Assembly: GCA_030429735.1 (NCBI GenBank)
Contig: JAUIET010000003.1
Location: 124,001-188,000 of the forward strand
Length of the DNA stretch: 64,000 bases
Source: Gammaproteobacteria bacterium
Lineage (GTDB): Bacteria; Pseudomonadota; Gammaproteobacteria; Pseudomonadales; JAUIET01
Reading direction: 5' to 3'
The notes under the pieces are model-generated. The model saw nothing but the letters and a program-made list of their open reading frames with translations. It was not told where the DNA came from and searched no databases. Positions 27,256-36,879 of the stretch are shown here, piece after piece; position 1 is the first letter of the stretch; each line of letters opens with the position of its first letter. The translations under genes were made by a program, and so were the position numbers.

Positions 27256-28771
27256 CGTGAGTCTCCGCGTCGGTCGATGCATCTTGTGTTGCCTGGTCGG
27301 CCCGTTGTGCATCGGTCTGAGTTGCCGAATCGGCCTCTGCCACCGTTGTTTTATCCTGCGACGAAGCCTCGCCGGCTGGCGCAGTACGTGCCGCTACCGC
27401 CGGGTAGTAGTAAACATATCGATACTTCATTCCCTCGGTACTCACAGGCTCTCCATCGACAAAACGCGGCCGGAAACGCCGCCCCTTGAGCTCACGCATT
27501 GCGGCTCTGCGCTTTGAGGGAGTTTGCGGATGTTCTTCGATGAAACTGGCATTGCTTACTGACCCAGTGCGCGACAAATCCAGTTCCAGCAATACATACC
27601 CTTGCGCCATGCCCGGCCCAATTGGATCCAGATAATCCACGTAGTCTGCTGCAAAATCGAGCACCGCGGGGGCACCAAACAACTCATCGCGGATTTTGAT
27701 TCTCTGCTCGTCACCACTGAGCAATTCATACGCCTGAGCGTAGGTCTTGATTGCGGACTGACGCTTATTGAAGCGCAGATACCAATCGCCCAACTCTATG
27801 ATCGCTTCGGCTTGTGCTCGTGGACCAACCTCTTCATTGTGCTGGTAGATCTTTACCACTTGCCGTGAGCTGCGCAATCCCGATAGATACCCCTGCGACA
27901 CCAGACGCGTGCCCTGACTGAAGCTGTGGTCACTCTCACGACCACCTATGTTGTGCAGTTGCTCAAGCCGTCGTTGATCTTCCGCTTCCTGCTGCATGAT
28001 ATGCGCCAGGTAAAAATCGGCGACTCGCCTGCCGCGCAATTGCTTGGCCAGGCGCAAGTCAGTTTCACCAAAATTTATTTCGATCACCCGCGAGGCTGCC
28101 GCGAACAGGGATCTTGCCATCTGCAGGTGGTGCACAGGTTGAGGGGTAACGTCTTCGAAAAACGCGTACATATGCCAGCGGGTCAATTTATCAAGCACCG
28201 GCAGCATGCGCTCATCTGTCCAGCCAAAACTCTTGCCATTTATTTCCATCATAAAATGGTGCTGGTCGTCTACCGCTTCCCAATCACCCAGGTGGGCGTA
28301 GCTTTGCACCATGTTTTCCAGCAACGGCAATACACTGGGAGAAAACAGGCCTTCATTGATGCGCCTTATGTGGGCGCTCTGGTTGAATGTCTTGATTGCT
28401 TCTGAGTGGTCGCCCATCTGCTGCTGGGCTTCACCCAAACCTTGCAACGCTTCCGACAGCCGAGGATTGTAGGCTCCAAATTGCGCATGCAATGCCTCAA
28501 CTTCAGCCTGGTACCGCTGCAAACGTTCCTTGGCAGGGCTTGAGACAAACTCAGCGGATGAAAATGGTTCTCCGGTTTCTGTAAGGGGATCAGTCGCTTT
28601 GTCAGCAAGCGAGGTTGTGGCGATTGCAGACGCACTTAGCGCCGCGAGGGCGAGCGACAACATGCTCCGAATAATCACAGAGCGAGGCAGTTCGCCGTCA
28701 CCGGGGCCGCTTAAAACTGTGTTTCTATCCGTGTCCGTCATTGGCGCGATTGTTTTATTGGCAACACCCAT
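27245..28771 (-). CDS. Secreted TPR protein with TonB-C-like domain
   Basis: First gene of the cluster. A signal-peptide-like stretch (SMLSLALAALSASAIATTSLA) precedes TPR-type helices, with the clearest repeat GLGEAQQQMGDHSEAIKTFN. Near the end, YVLLELDLSRTGSVSNASFI and MRELKGRRFRPRFVDGEPV match the TonB C-terminal domain pattern, followed by a Thr/Ala/Gln-rich tail. The start is uncertain: ATG 28771 gives 508 residues, ATG 28741 gives 498 and a GTG at 28819 gives 524; none has a clear ribosome site. A TonB-like domain in a cluster with an ExbB-like protein is suggestive. Confidence 0.75.
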   Translation of the reverse strand: MGVANKTIAPMTDTDRNTVLSGPGDGELPRSVIIRSMLSLALAALSASAIATTSLADKATDPLTETGEPFSSAEFVSSPAKERLQRYQAEVEALHAQFGAYNPRLSEALQGLGEAQQQMGDHSEAIKTFNQSAHIRRINEGLFSPSVLPLLENMVQSYAHLGDWEAVDDQHHFMMEINGKSFGWTDERMLPVLDKLTRWHMYAFFEDVTPQPVHHLQMARSLFAAASRVIEINFGETDLRLAKQLRGRRVADFYLAHIMQQEAEDQRRLEQLHNIGGRESDHSFSQGTRLVSQGYLSGLRSSRQVVKIYQHNEEVGPRAQAEAIIELGDWYLRFNKRQSAIKTYAQAYELLSGDEQRIKIRDELFGAPAVLDFAADYVDYLDPIGPGMAQGYVLLELDLSRTGSVSNASFIEEHPQTPSKRRAAMRELKGRRFRPRFVDGEPVSTEGMKYRYVYYYPAVAARTAPAGEASSQDKTTVAEADSATQTDAQRADQATQDASTDAETHDEQ

Positions 28772-28909
28772 TAAGACCACATTCTGAAGCGTTCGTTCCA
28801 GTTGCTGTAAGCATGCCACAGTGTGCTCAGATATTCATGAACAAAACCTGAATGTTACGCCCCGACAACCATCGGCGCCGACCAATACCGCCCTCGTCAC
28901 GCTCGCGGC

Positions 28910-31069
28910 CTAACTCGCCTTTAACTGCAGCCTTCGCTTGTGCAACAAAGGCTCGGTATAGCCACTGGGTTGTTCACACCCCTTAAATACCAGATCGCAG
29001 GCAGCCTGAAATGCGATACTCGTCTCAAAGTCGCCTGACATGGGCTGATAAAGCGGGTCGCTTGCATTCTGCTGGTCAACAATCTTCGCCATTCGTTGCA
29101 AGGATTGTTCTACCTGCTCAGGGGTACATACTCCGTGCAGCAGCCAATTGGCGATGTGCTGACTGGAAATTCTAAGCGTTGCCCTGTCTTCCATCAGTCC
29201 TACGTTGTTGATATCGGGTACCTTGGAACATCCTACGCCCTGATCAACCCACCGGACCACATAACCCAGGATACCTTGCGCATTATTATCCAGCTCCTGC
29301 TGTATCTGGGCGTCACTCAGCGCAGAGACATCAGGGCATAAGGGGATGGTCAAAATGTCGTCCAGGCTCGCCAAAGGTCGCCTGGCGAGGTTCTTCTGCA
29401 CGTCCGCAACACTCACCGCATGATAATGCATAGCGTGCAGCGTGGCAGCAGTGGGTGAAGGCACCCAGGCGCAATTGGCACCGGCACGCGGGTGGGCTGA
29501 TTTGACCTGCATCATTTCGGCCATTTCGTCAGGCTTGGCCCACATGCCCTTGCCAATTTGAGCACGGCCGGACAGTCCGCAGCGCAAGCCAACGTCAACG
29601 TTCCAGTCTTCATACGCTTTAATCCAGGCCTGGTCTTTCATCGGCCCTTTCGGCACCATCGGCCCGGCGTGCATGGAGGTGTGTATTTCATCACCTGTAC
29701 GGTCAAGAAACCCGGTGTTGATAAAGATCACGCGTTCGCGAGCGGCGTGAATACACGCTTTCAGGTTAACGGTGGTCCGCCGTTCTTCGTCCATGATACC
29801 GACCTTCAAAGTATTTCTTGCCACACCGATGAGGTCTTCAACGGCAGCAAACAAGCGGCAGGTAAACCCGACTTCTGCCGGACCGTGCATTTTCGGTTTC
29901 ACAATATAAACACTGCCGGCACGCGAATTGCGGATGGGACTGTTGCCCAACAAGTCATGCTTGGCGATTAAACTGGTGATCACGCCGTCCATAATGCCTT
30001 CGGGTATTTGCTCACCGTCGGCGCACACAATCGCCGGATTTGTCATCAGATGGCCAACGTTTCTAATCAACAGCAGGCTGCGTCCGGGCAGCGTAAGCGC
30101 ACTGCCATCAAGTGCCGTGTATTCACGGTCTGGATGAAGTGTGCGAGTTAAATCCTTACCAGATTTACTAAAAGTCTCTTGCAAGCTGCCGCGCATTAAG
30201 CCCAGCCAGTTGCGATAAACACCCACCTTATCGTCGGCGTCCACCGCGGCCACAGAATCTTCGCAGTCCTGGATCGTGGAAATCGCAGACTCCAGCAGCA
30301 GATCTTTAACGCCAGCCGCGTCGGTGCTGCCAATAGGTGAAGCAGGGTCGATCTGAATCTCAACGTGAAGATTATTGTTCTTCAGCAAAATTGCGCTCAA
30401 CACACCATGGTCGGATTTGGTACCCAGCAGCTGGCCAGAATGGCGCAGCTCACTCTGGAATTTGCCTTGTTTGACCACCAGCCTGCCATCATCAACACTG
30501 TATTGTGTTGCATCTGCATGGCTACCAGTCTGCAAAGGAAAATGCCGATCGAGAAACGCGCGAGCATACTGAATCACCTTTTCACCACGCACCGGGTTAT
30601 AACCTGCCGTTTTCTCAGCGCCTTCAGTGGAGGGGATTACATCGGTACCGTACAGGGCATCATATAAACTGCCCCAGCGAGCGTTTGCGGCATTCAGTGA
30701 AAATCGGGCATTGGAGATCGGCACCACCAGTTGCGGACCTGCTATCTGCGCTATCTCGGCGTCTACGTTGCTGGTTTCTATCTGAAAATCGCCTGGCTCT
30801 GGCAACAGATACTCTATGTCTTTCAGAAAACCCGTGTATTCGGCCGCATCGAATTCTGTGCGTGCATTGGCTTGATGCCAGGCATCTATTGTCAGTTGCA
30901 ACTCTTCTCGTTTTTCAAGCAACTCGCGATTCTCTGGCGCAAACTGCTCGACAATCCGCGCAAATCCCTGCCAAAACTCATCTTCGCTTACACCGGTGCC
31001 CGGCAGCGCTTCCTGCTCGATAAAATCAGCGAGTACTTCGGCCACCTGCAGACCATGCTTATTGATCAA
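28910..31069 (-). CDS. glcB: Malate synthase G
   Basis: Condenses glyoxylate and acetyl-CoA to malate in the glyoxylate bypass or for glyoxylate use. At 719 residues it has the G-form length. The family pattern is seen in [35 protein letters not shown] and the C-terminal [16 protein letters not shown]. The start is TTG at 31069, with AGGA 9 bases upstream; no ATG or GTG fits as well. It is separated from the cluster downstream by 138 bases and from fbiC by 185, so it is probably transcribed alone. Isocitrate lyase is not in the window. Confidence 0.96.
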   Translation of the reverse strand: MINKHGLQVAEVLADFIEQEALPGTGVSEDEFWQGFARIVEQFAPENRELLEKREELQLTIDAWHQANARTEFDAAEYTGFLKDIEYLLPEPGDFQIETSNVDAEIAQIAGPQLVVPISNARFSLNAANARWGSLYDALYGTDVIPSTEGAEKTAGYNPVRGEKVIQYARAFLDRHFPLQTGSHADATQYSVDDGRLVVKQGKFQSELRHSGQLLGTKSDHGVLSAILLKNNNLHVEIQIDPASPIGSTDAAGVKDLLLESAISTIQDCEDSVAAVDADDKVGVYRNWLGLMRGSLQETFSKSGKDLTRTLHPDREYTALDGSALTLPGRSLLLIRNVGHLMTNPAIVCADGEQIPEGIMDGVITSLIAKHDLLGNSPIRNSRAGSVYIVKPKMHGPAEVGFTCRLFAAVEDLIGVARNTLKVGIMDEERRTTVNLKACIHAARERVIFINTGFLDRTGDEIHTSMHAGPMVPKGPMKDQAWIKAYEDWNVDVGLRCGLSGRAQIGKGMWAKPDEMAEMMQVKSAHPRAGANCAWVPSPTAATLHAMHYHAVSVADVQKNLARRPLASLDDILTIPLCPDVSALSDAQIQQELDNNAQGILGYVVRWVDQGVGCSKVPDINNVGLMEDRATLRISSQHIANWLLHGVCTPEQVEQSLQRMAKIVDQQNASDPLYQPMSGDFETSIAFQAACDLVFKGCEQPSGYTEPLLHKRRLQLKAS

Positions 31070-31129
31070 TTTGATTGTTCCTGTAACTTGGTGAAATTCT
31101 TGTAATTTTATCGCAATTGAGGGTGATTA

Positions 31130-31143
31130 TCCATGCGCATGGA
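31130..31143. promoter_or_regulatory. 14-bp palindrome upstream of glcB
   Basis: TCCATGCGCATGGA is a perfect palindrome about 60 bases upstream of the malate synthase start, a plausible position for an operator. I cannot name a regulator for it. Confidence 0.35.
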
Positions 31144-31193
31144 AATGCTGCGAGCATAGAAAGGCTTGCCGATTAGCACGTCGTGACTTATGT

Positions 31194-31215
31194 TAAGGGA
31201 CACTAGTGCCCCTTA
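31194..31215. repeat. Inverted repeat between glcB and fbiC
   Basis: TAAGGG (31194-31199) and CCCTTA (31210-31215) enclose the self-complementary CACTAGTG. It lies 40 bases past the fbiC stop. A hairpin could end the F420 transcript, but no T-run follows on either strand. Confidence 0.35.
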
Positions 31216-31254
31216 CGGGCGGACAATAACCGGGCGCAGGAAGGTTTTTGCAAT

Positions 31255-33738
31255 TCAATTCCGGATCAGCGGAATTCGATCTCCGTTGTTGTGCTTAACG
31301 GGGGCCGTATTCGAAACCGCGATCAAGTCTTCTGCCATAAACGATGCATCTCGTCGCTCAGCGCTTACATCACCGTACAGTGTTGTGCGCATTCTGGGGA
31401 CGCGGCCCGCCAGATGGATTAATGCTTCCATCTGTTCCGGACCGGTTTCCTGGCCGTGATCAGCACCGGCGGCTCGAGTGATCGTTTCGTTCATCAACGT
31501 GCCGCCCAGATCATTGGCGCCCGCCTGTAAGCAGCGAACAACGCCTTCATGACCCATTTTTACCCACGATGCCTGGATGTTGTCGATATAGCCATTGAAT
31601 ACCAGGCGCGAAACAGCATGCATCAGAACACATTCTCGAAATGTGGGCCCCTGACGGGCTTTGCCCTTCAGGTACATGGGCGCTTCACTGGCGACAAATG
31701 GCAACGGCACAAATTCAGTAAACCCGCCGGTGCGCTTCTGGACCGCCAAAACGCGCAACAAATGGCGCGCCCAGTGTTGATAAGCCTCGACATGGCCAAA
31801 CATGATGGTTGCAGTAGTGCGAATACCAAGAGAGTGCGCCTCTTCAACCAGCTGAAGCCACTGTGCAGTATTTATTTTATCCGGGCAAATAACCGCGCGT
31901 ATGGAGTCGTCCAGTATTTCAGCCGCGGTGCCTGGCAAGGTAGATAAACCCGCATCTTTAAGCTGCTGCAAAAAAGCCAGGGTGGAAATACCCAGCGTGG
32001 CCGCGCCTTGCCATACCTCCAAGGGTGAAAACGCATGAATGTGCATATCCGGTGCGGCGTCCTTAACGATGCTGCAAATCTCAAGGTATTTGTCGCCGGT
32101 GTAGTCGGGGTGTATACCGCCTTGCATACAGACTTCGGTGGCGCCGCGCTGCCAGGCTTCTGCTACACGCCGAGAAATTTCTTCGTCGCTAAGATCATAG
32201 GGGCGACCGCGCAGGTTCTCACTCAGTTTCCCCTTGGAAAAGGCACAAAACTGGCATTTGAAGTAACAAATATTGGTGTAATTGATGTTGCGGGTCACCA
32301 CGTAACTGACAGTGTCACCATTGACCTGCTCTCGAACGGCATTGGCCGCGTCGCACACATAAGCAAAATCGTTGCCACGCGCTTCAAACAAACGAACAAT
32401 GTCAGTCTCATTAAGCTGTTCCCGGCCTTGCGCTTTGGCCACGATCTCGGTGATCGTACGGCTAGCCGAGGCTCGGTTAAGGCGCTCTGGCTGGTCCAGT
32501 AATGCGCTGTCTCTGGGGGGGCATACCGAGTGAGAATCGCCGGTCAACCATCGATCAACACGCGGCAACCCCTGGCCATCCAGGTGTTTTGCCACCCGCG
32601 GCTTCATCTCGTCATCCAGCCAGTGATCGCCGTTTTGTGCAAAGGTCGGGTATATTGTTAAACGCTCGTGTAACTGTTTACCCGCATTGGCTGTTTCGCG
32701 CTCGAGCTCTTTAAGATGCGGCCATGGCGCTTCCGGGTTAACGTAGTCCGGTGTCACTGGCGATACCCCGCCCCAATCATTGATACCGGCGGCTACTATC
32801 TGCGGCAACACACCCGGGCTCAAATTGGGTGGTGCTTGAATACTCATGTCGACGCCGAACAATATTCTCGCCACAGCAATCGTCCATAACAAGTCACCTA
32901 GGTCAGGTTCCGGGGCTTGGTGCATCAAGGTGCCAGGCTTGGCGCGAAAATTCTGGACAATTACTTCCTGAATATGCCCGTATTGCTGATGCAGACGACG
33001 AATTGCGAGCAAAGACTCAATACGTTCAAGCCTGGTCTCCCCGATACCAATCAGTATGCCAGTCGTAAACGGAACTCGTGCTATACCTGCGCGCTCTATG
33101 GCTGCCAATCTTGTTGCCGGTTGCTTATCCGGTGAACCGTAGTGCGGCATGCCTTTTTCGCACAGCCGTTCCGAGGCGCTCTCCAGCATGATGCCCATAG
33201 ATGCTGAAACAGGGCGCAGCAGGGCAAGCTCTTCTGTACTCATGCATCCTGGGTTCAAGTGCGGCAATACGCTGGTTTCTTCGGCGACACGTCGTGCAAC
33301 ATGGGCCAGGTAGTCAATGGTGGTTGCGAAGCCCATCTCTTCCAGCGCACGCCTGGCTGTGCTGTAACGTAACTCGGGCTTCTCTCCCAACGTGAATAAA
33401 GCTTCCTTACAACCTTGTGCTTCAGCCTGTTTTACAGATTCCAGTACGGCATCCACGGGCATGTAAGGCAATTCTATGCGTTTTGGCGTTTGCGCAAAGG
33501 TGCAGTAATGACATACGTCCCTGCATAAATGCGTTAGCGGAAGGAACACTTTCCGAGAATAGGTCACCAGCTGCCCGTGACCGGAGTCGCGCAGACTGCC
33601 AGCCAAAGGAATCAAGCTCTCCGCCTCATTCAACGCAACCAGGCCGAGCGCTTGCTCATCATCCAATACCGCGCCAGCTTCCAGCAATGCGAAAGTGTCT
33701 GCGGCAGTATACTTCTCTGTTGAACGGTCAGTTGCCAA
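31255..33738 (-). CDS. fbiC: FO synthase (fused CofG-CofH), FbiC
   Basis: A radical-SAM enzyme that makes 7,8-didemethyl-8-hydroxy-5-deazariboflavin (FO), the F420 chromophore, from tyrosine and 5-amino-6-ribitylaminouracil. Both halves are present in one 827-residue chain: the CofG half with the cluster cysteines C72, C76, C79 (CRDVCHYC) and the CofH half with C491, C495, C498 (CYFKCQFC). The fusion is the actinobacterial FbiC layout; archaea have separate proteins. The start is TTG 33738, 10 bases after the cofC stop; the frame has no ATG or GTG there. It is the last gene of the F420 operon. Confidence 0.95.
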   Translation of the reverse strand: MATDRSTEKYTAADTFALLEAGAVLDDEQALGLVALNEAESLIPLAGSLRDSGHGQLVTYSRKVFLPLTHLCRDVCHYCTFAQTPKRIELPYMPVDAVLESVKQAEAQGCKEALFTLGEKPELRYSTARRALEEMGFATTIDYLAHVARRVAEETSVLPHLNPGCMSTEELALLRPVSASMGIMLESASERLCEKGMPHYGSPDKQPATRLAAIERAGIARVPFTTGILIGIGETRLERIESLLAIRRLHQQYGHIQEVIVQNFRAKPGTLMHQAPEPDLGDLLWTIAVARILFGVDMSIQAPPNLSPGVLPQIVAAGINDWGGVSPVTPDYVNPEAPWPHLKELERETANAGKQLHERLTIYPTFAQNGDHWLDDEMKPRVAKHLDGQGLPRVDRWLTGDSHSVCPPRDSALLDQPERLNRASASRTITEIVAKAQGREQLNETDIVRLFEARGNDFAYVCDAANAVREQVNGDTVSYVVTRNINYTNICYFKCQFCAFSKGKLSENLRGRPYDLSDEEISRRVAEAWQRGATEVCMQGGIHPDYTGDKYLEICSIVKDAAPDMHIHAFSPLEVWQGAATLGISTLAFLQQLKDAGLSTLPGTAAEILDDSIRAVICPDKINTAQWLQLVEEAHSLGIRTTATIMFGHVEAYQHWARHLLRVLAVQKRTGGFTEFVPLPFVASEAPMYLKGKARQGPTFRECVLMHAVSRLVFNGYIDNIQASWVKMGHEGVVRCLQAGANDLGGTLMNETITRAAGADHGQETGPEQMEALIHLAGRVPRMRTTLYGDVSAERRDASFMAEDLIAVSNTAPVKHNNGDRIPLIRN

Positions 33739-33748
33739 GCGGCGCTCT

Positions 33749-34417
33749 CTAGGTTGTTAAAAAAGTGTGGACATGCTCAGCCATGGCCAGCTGCTGGTGT
33801 TTTTTTAACTGCTGCAGGTCAGCAATTTCATCTATATCGAGACTTGCGCCAGGCAAATCAATAACTTGCGATTGTATGTTGTGCTTGTTCGCGAAAGCCA
33901 GATGTTTTGCCAAACTTCCCGCACCGTAATAAAACTGCATGGCTGCAGGGGGCGACACAAGCAAGCAATTTGTGCCCAATTGATGTCGATCTGGCGCGAT
34001 CGATAGCTTGGTCCGAGAGTTTATACTAGCATGGGCCGCCAGCAGTGTTTCCACCTCGTCAGCATTCAGCAGTGGCAGATCACCATGCACTACCAGCAGG
34101 TTTTTGCACTGGGTCACGAGTTCTCTCGCGGTTAACTGAACCACCGGGTTCAGGCCGGTGCACCCGTGCGGTTCCGCAATAGCCGTTGCGCCCAGCGTGC
34201 GTGCCAGCGCGGCGGCTTCGCTGTCGTCGCTTACCAACATGACCCTGCCTACGGCTTTGCTACTCAACAAGGCCTTCAAGGTGTCTTTTAACATCGCTGC
34301 GACAAAGGCAGGGCGCGAGCCATTTTCCAAATGCGGGGCGAGTCTGTTTTTGCCACCACGCAGGCTGCGAAACGGAACTATGGCAATGGTATCCACAAAC
34401 ACCTTAAGCAGGCTCAC
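33749..34417 (-). CDS. cofC: Phospholactate / phosphoglycerate guanylyltransferase CofC
   Basis: CofC uses GTP to activate a three-carbon phospho-acid (2-phospholactate, phosphoenolpyruvate or 3-phosphoglycerate, depending on organism) for transfer to FO. The nucleotidyltransferase start VPFRSLRGGKNRLAPHL (residues 15-31) and the VVHGDLPLLNADEVETLL segment (Asp metal ligand) are typical; the length is 222. Which acid is used cannot be read from sequence by eye; proteobacterial enzymes are reported to prefer 3-phosphoglycerate. It overlaps cofD by 14 bases. Confidence 0.92.
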   Translation of the reverse strand: MSLLKVFVDTIAIVPFRSLRGGKNRLAPHLENGSRPAFVAAMLKDTLKALLSSKAVGRVMLVSDDSEAAALARTLGATAIAEPHGCTGLNPVVQLTARELVTQCKNLLVVHGDLPLLNADEVETLLAAHASINSRTKLSIAPDRHQLGTNCLLVSPPAAMQFYYGAGSLAKHLAFANKHNIQSQVIDLPGASLDIDEIADLQQLKKHQQLAMAEHVHTFLTT

Positions 34418-35363
34418 GGGTTAATGCATGTAACAAGGTGCTTGCTAATTGAGACTGGTCACTCACGCTGCGCATGATTGTCGGCATACATAGCACCTGC
34501 ATACCGAGCGATTCGATCTCGCCCGCCAGCCCTGCATCTTGCTCATCGATCACAAAATGACTGATTACACCTTGATAGTATCGAGCCACGCCCAGTGCGT
34601 CACACGGCATGTTCAATTCTTGCAGCATTTTGGCAGCCGGTCCTTTCAACGCCTTGCCGCCAACTATGGGTGACACTGCCGCGACCGGTACCTGCAGACT
34701 GCCCAGTACCTGCCTGACATTGGCCAGGCCAAGTATTGGGTCCACGCTGACAAACGGGTTTGACGGGCACACAATCACCGCTTGATACGTATTTGCGGTA
34801 AGCGACGAGTAGTAGGCAGGCAGTGGAGTGGCCGATGCCTGCCCCTCGAACCGAAACCCATGCACCTTTGGTTCACATTGGCGCGCTACAAAATACTCCT
34901 GAAACTCAAGCTCACCCTGTTCGGTATCGACCATGGTGCACACTCTGTCATTGCTCATTGGAAACAAAGAATGCTTAATGCCGAGGGCTTCGCAGAGGTT
35001 CTGACTTGTCTCACTGAGGCTTAAGCCTTGACGAAGCAGTTCGCTGCGCTGCACATGCACGGCCAAATCCCTGTCGCCCAGCTGGAACCAATTCGCCCCA
35101 TTTAGGCGGGTCAGTGTTTCCAGAAAGTTCCAGCTTTCGTTAGCAACGCCCCACCCCCGTGCGCGATCATTAATGCCCGCCAGGGCATACATCACTGAAT
35201 CAAGGTCAGGGGCAATGTACAAACCAAGGTGCTCAAAGTCGTCGCCTGTATTGGCGACTATCTGCAAACGCTCGGGAGGCAGCACGCTGGCCAGACCAGC
35301 AGCAAGCTTGGCGCCGCCCACGCCACCGGACAGCGCTAAAACAGGCGCTTTAGACGTAGTCAT
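34404..35363 (-). CDS. cofD: 2-phospho-L-lactate transferase CofD
   Basis: Transfers the activated phospho-acid from the CofC product to FO, forming F420-0 (or its dehydro form). The N terminus LALSGGVGGAKLAAGL (residues 9-24) is the family's nucleotide-binding start, and NTGDDFEHLGLYIAPDLD (38-55) contains the conserved substrate site. The 319 residues are normal. Its ATG overlaps the cofE stop by 4 bases. Confidence 0.95.
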   Translation of the reverse strand: MTTSKAPVLALSGGVGGAKLAAGLASVLPPERLQIVANTGDDFEHLGLYIAPDLDSVMYALAGINDRARGWGVANESWNFLETLTRLNGANWFQLGDRDLAVHVQRSELLRQGLSLSETSQNLCEALGIKHSLFPMSNDRVCTMVDTEQGELEFQEYFVARQCEPKVHGFRFEGQASATPLPAYYSSLTANTYQAVIVCPSNPFVSVDPILGLANVRQVLGSLQVPVAAVSPIVGGKALKGPAAKMLQELNMPCDALGVARYYQGVISHFVIDEQDAGLAGEIESLGMQVLCMPTIMRSVSDQSQLASTLLHALTREPA

Positions 35364-36118
35364 AAAAACAAATCAAGAGAGGGGTCACGAATCAGCACAC
35401 TGGCATCCTCGTCGAGCGACGCCGTGACGGGCGCCCCGCGCATCAGCACAACTGGACTCGCTTCTCCAGCCTGCCCCATCATCATTGACGCGGCGGCGGC
35501 CATCTCGTCGGCAATGCCTACCGTTGTGACACGCAACTCGTTGCCAAACATATCCTGACCGCCGATTAAATCCTGGACGGGTTGCAGGCCGGATGAGCCG
35601 ATGGCTATTCCGCAAGTGCCATTGCGCCAGGCCCTACCGGCACTGTCATTGATAACAACAGCCAACGGACACGCCGCCGCCCTCTCCAGGAACGCACGTA
35701 AATCGGCAGCACTCTTGTTCGGGTCAACGGGCAACAGCAAGGCGCGCGGGGATTGCTCGCTGGTTTGAATATTTGATTGGTCTATGCCCGCGTTAGCATG
35801 CACAAAACCCAGGCGATGTCGGACAATAAGGACGCCCGGGCGTTTGCGTACAACCGACTCGGATTCTTGCAAAATCAATTCAACCAGCCGCGGGTCTTTG
35901 TCAACGTCCGCCGCCAACTCCAGTGCGGTCGCCCCCGGTACCACCTCATGCAGATTGACGTATCGATTTTCGGCCTTGGATACAATTTTTTGTGCTAGCA
36001 GCAGCACATCCCCGCCTTGAAGAGCCAAACCATTGGCCTGGATACTATCAAGAATCAGCTTGCCCAGATGATCGCCAGGTTCTATCAGAGGGAAACTGCC
36101 AAGCGCAACTATTTCCAT
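35360..36118 (-). CDS. cofE: F420-0:gamma-glutamyl ligase CofE
   Basis: Adds gamma-linked glutamates to F420-0 with GTP. The N terminus matches the family from [20 protein letters not shown], and [21 protein letters not shown] is the conserved core. I chose ATG 36118 (GAGG upstream) giving 252 residues, the CofE length; longer frames (36154, 36214) add an unrelated N terminus. No nitroreductase domain is fused, unlike mycobacterial FbiB, so a dehydro-F420 reductase, if needed, must be encoded elsewhere. Confidence 0.93.
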   Translation of the reverse strand: MEIVALGSFPLIEPGDHLGKLILDSIQANGLALQGGDVLLLAQKIVSKAENRYVNLHEVVPGATALELAADVDKDPRLVELILQESESVVRKRPGVLIVRHRLGFVHANAGIDQSNIQTSEQSPRALLLPVDPNKSAADLRAFLERAAACPLAVVINDSAGRAWRNGTCGIAIGSSGLQPVQDLIGGQDMFGNELRVTTVGIADEMAAAASMMMGQAGEASPVVLMRGAPVTASLDEDASVLIRDPSLDLFL

Positions 36119-36182
36119 GCGCCTCGCCTGTGTCGGGGCGGTTGAGGTCGCCATACAAAAGTCTATTGTGGCCGGTCGCGGT

Positions 36183-36866
36183 TTAGTCCAGCCCGGTAAT
36201 GCGGATGCCCGCATGACATTTATAACGCTTATTGATGCTGATCAGTATTGAGGTCAATGCCTCGGCAGCAGCTGCATTGTCAATCGGTCCGGCGTGAAAA
36301 CCGCGCATACCGGCGGCTTCGATAAGCTTGATGACTTCACTGCGTGCATCCACATTATTACCCGTTACCAGTACATCGCAATCAAGACCATGGCCTTCTT
36401 GCAAATGATGGGCCGCAACATTTTGAAAGGCCGATACCACACGCACCGAATCACCCAACAGGGCTTGTGCACCAGCACCCGCCGAACCTGATTCGGGGAG
36501 CTGCACGCGGGCAACTTTGGGCGGTACCAACGGAACCGTTACATCCACAAGAATTTTTCCATCCAGCGCGCCCTTTACATACTCCAGCGTACTCAGCTGA
36601 TGACCGAATGGCACAGTCAATACAACCAGATCGGCGGCCTCAGTGGCAGCCAGATTTTCCATGGCGCTGACCGCGTCAGCAGACGCACCACGCTCATCCA
36701 TGACCTGTTGCAGGTCTTGCAGGGCTGCTTCCGCTTTCTCCTGGGTTCTTGAACCAATAATCACTGCATAACCGGCTTGCGTCCAACGTCGAGCGAGACC
36801 CGTGCCCAGCGCACCGGTTCCGCCGAGTATTGCAATTGTTGGAAGTGACGTAGATTCGTCTGACAT
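36183..36866 (-). CDS. npdG: F420H2:NADP oxidoreductase NpdG (FNO)
   Basis: Moves hydride between NADP(H) and F420. The NADP-binding loop GGTGALGTG lies at residues 15-23, then IIGSRTQEKAE (NADP phosphate site). LTVPFGH and SAFQNVAAHHLQ are family segments. ATG 36866 (AAGG upstream) gives 227 residues. It heads the operon npdG-cofE-cofD-cofC-fbiC, so cofactor synthesis and its main reductase are made together. A related 6-phosphogluconate-like NADP protein is possible but the operon makes NpdG much more likely. Confidence 0.93.
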   Translation of the reverse strand: MSDESTSLPTIAILGGTGALGTGLARRWTQAGYAVIIGSRTQEKAEAALQDLQQVMDERGASADAVSAMENLAATEAADLVVLTVPFGHQLSTLEYVKGALDGKILVDVTVPLVPPKVARVQLPESGSAGAGAQALLGDSVRVVSAFQNVAAHHLQEGHGLDCDVLVTGNNVDARSEVIKLIEAAGMRGFHAGPIDNAAAAEALTSILISINKRYKCHAGIRITGLD

Positions 36867-36879
36867 AGTCAAAGCCTTA

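Noticed and set aside
14950-28819. Reading the cluster as a known defence system (Zorya) or as a bat operon
   Set aside because: Zorya needs a ZorA/ZorB pair with helicase or nuclease partners; bat operons carry a MoxR AAA ATPase. Neither is present.
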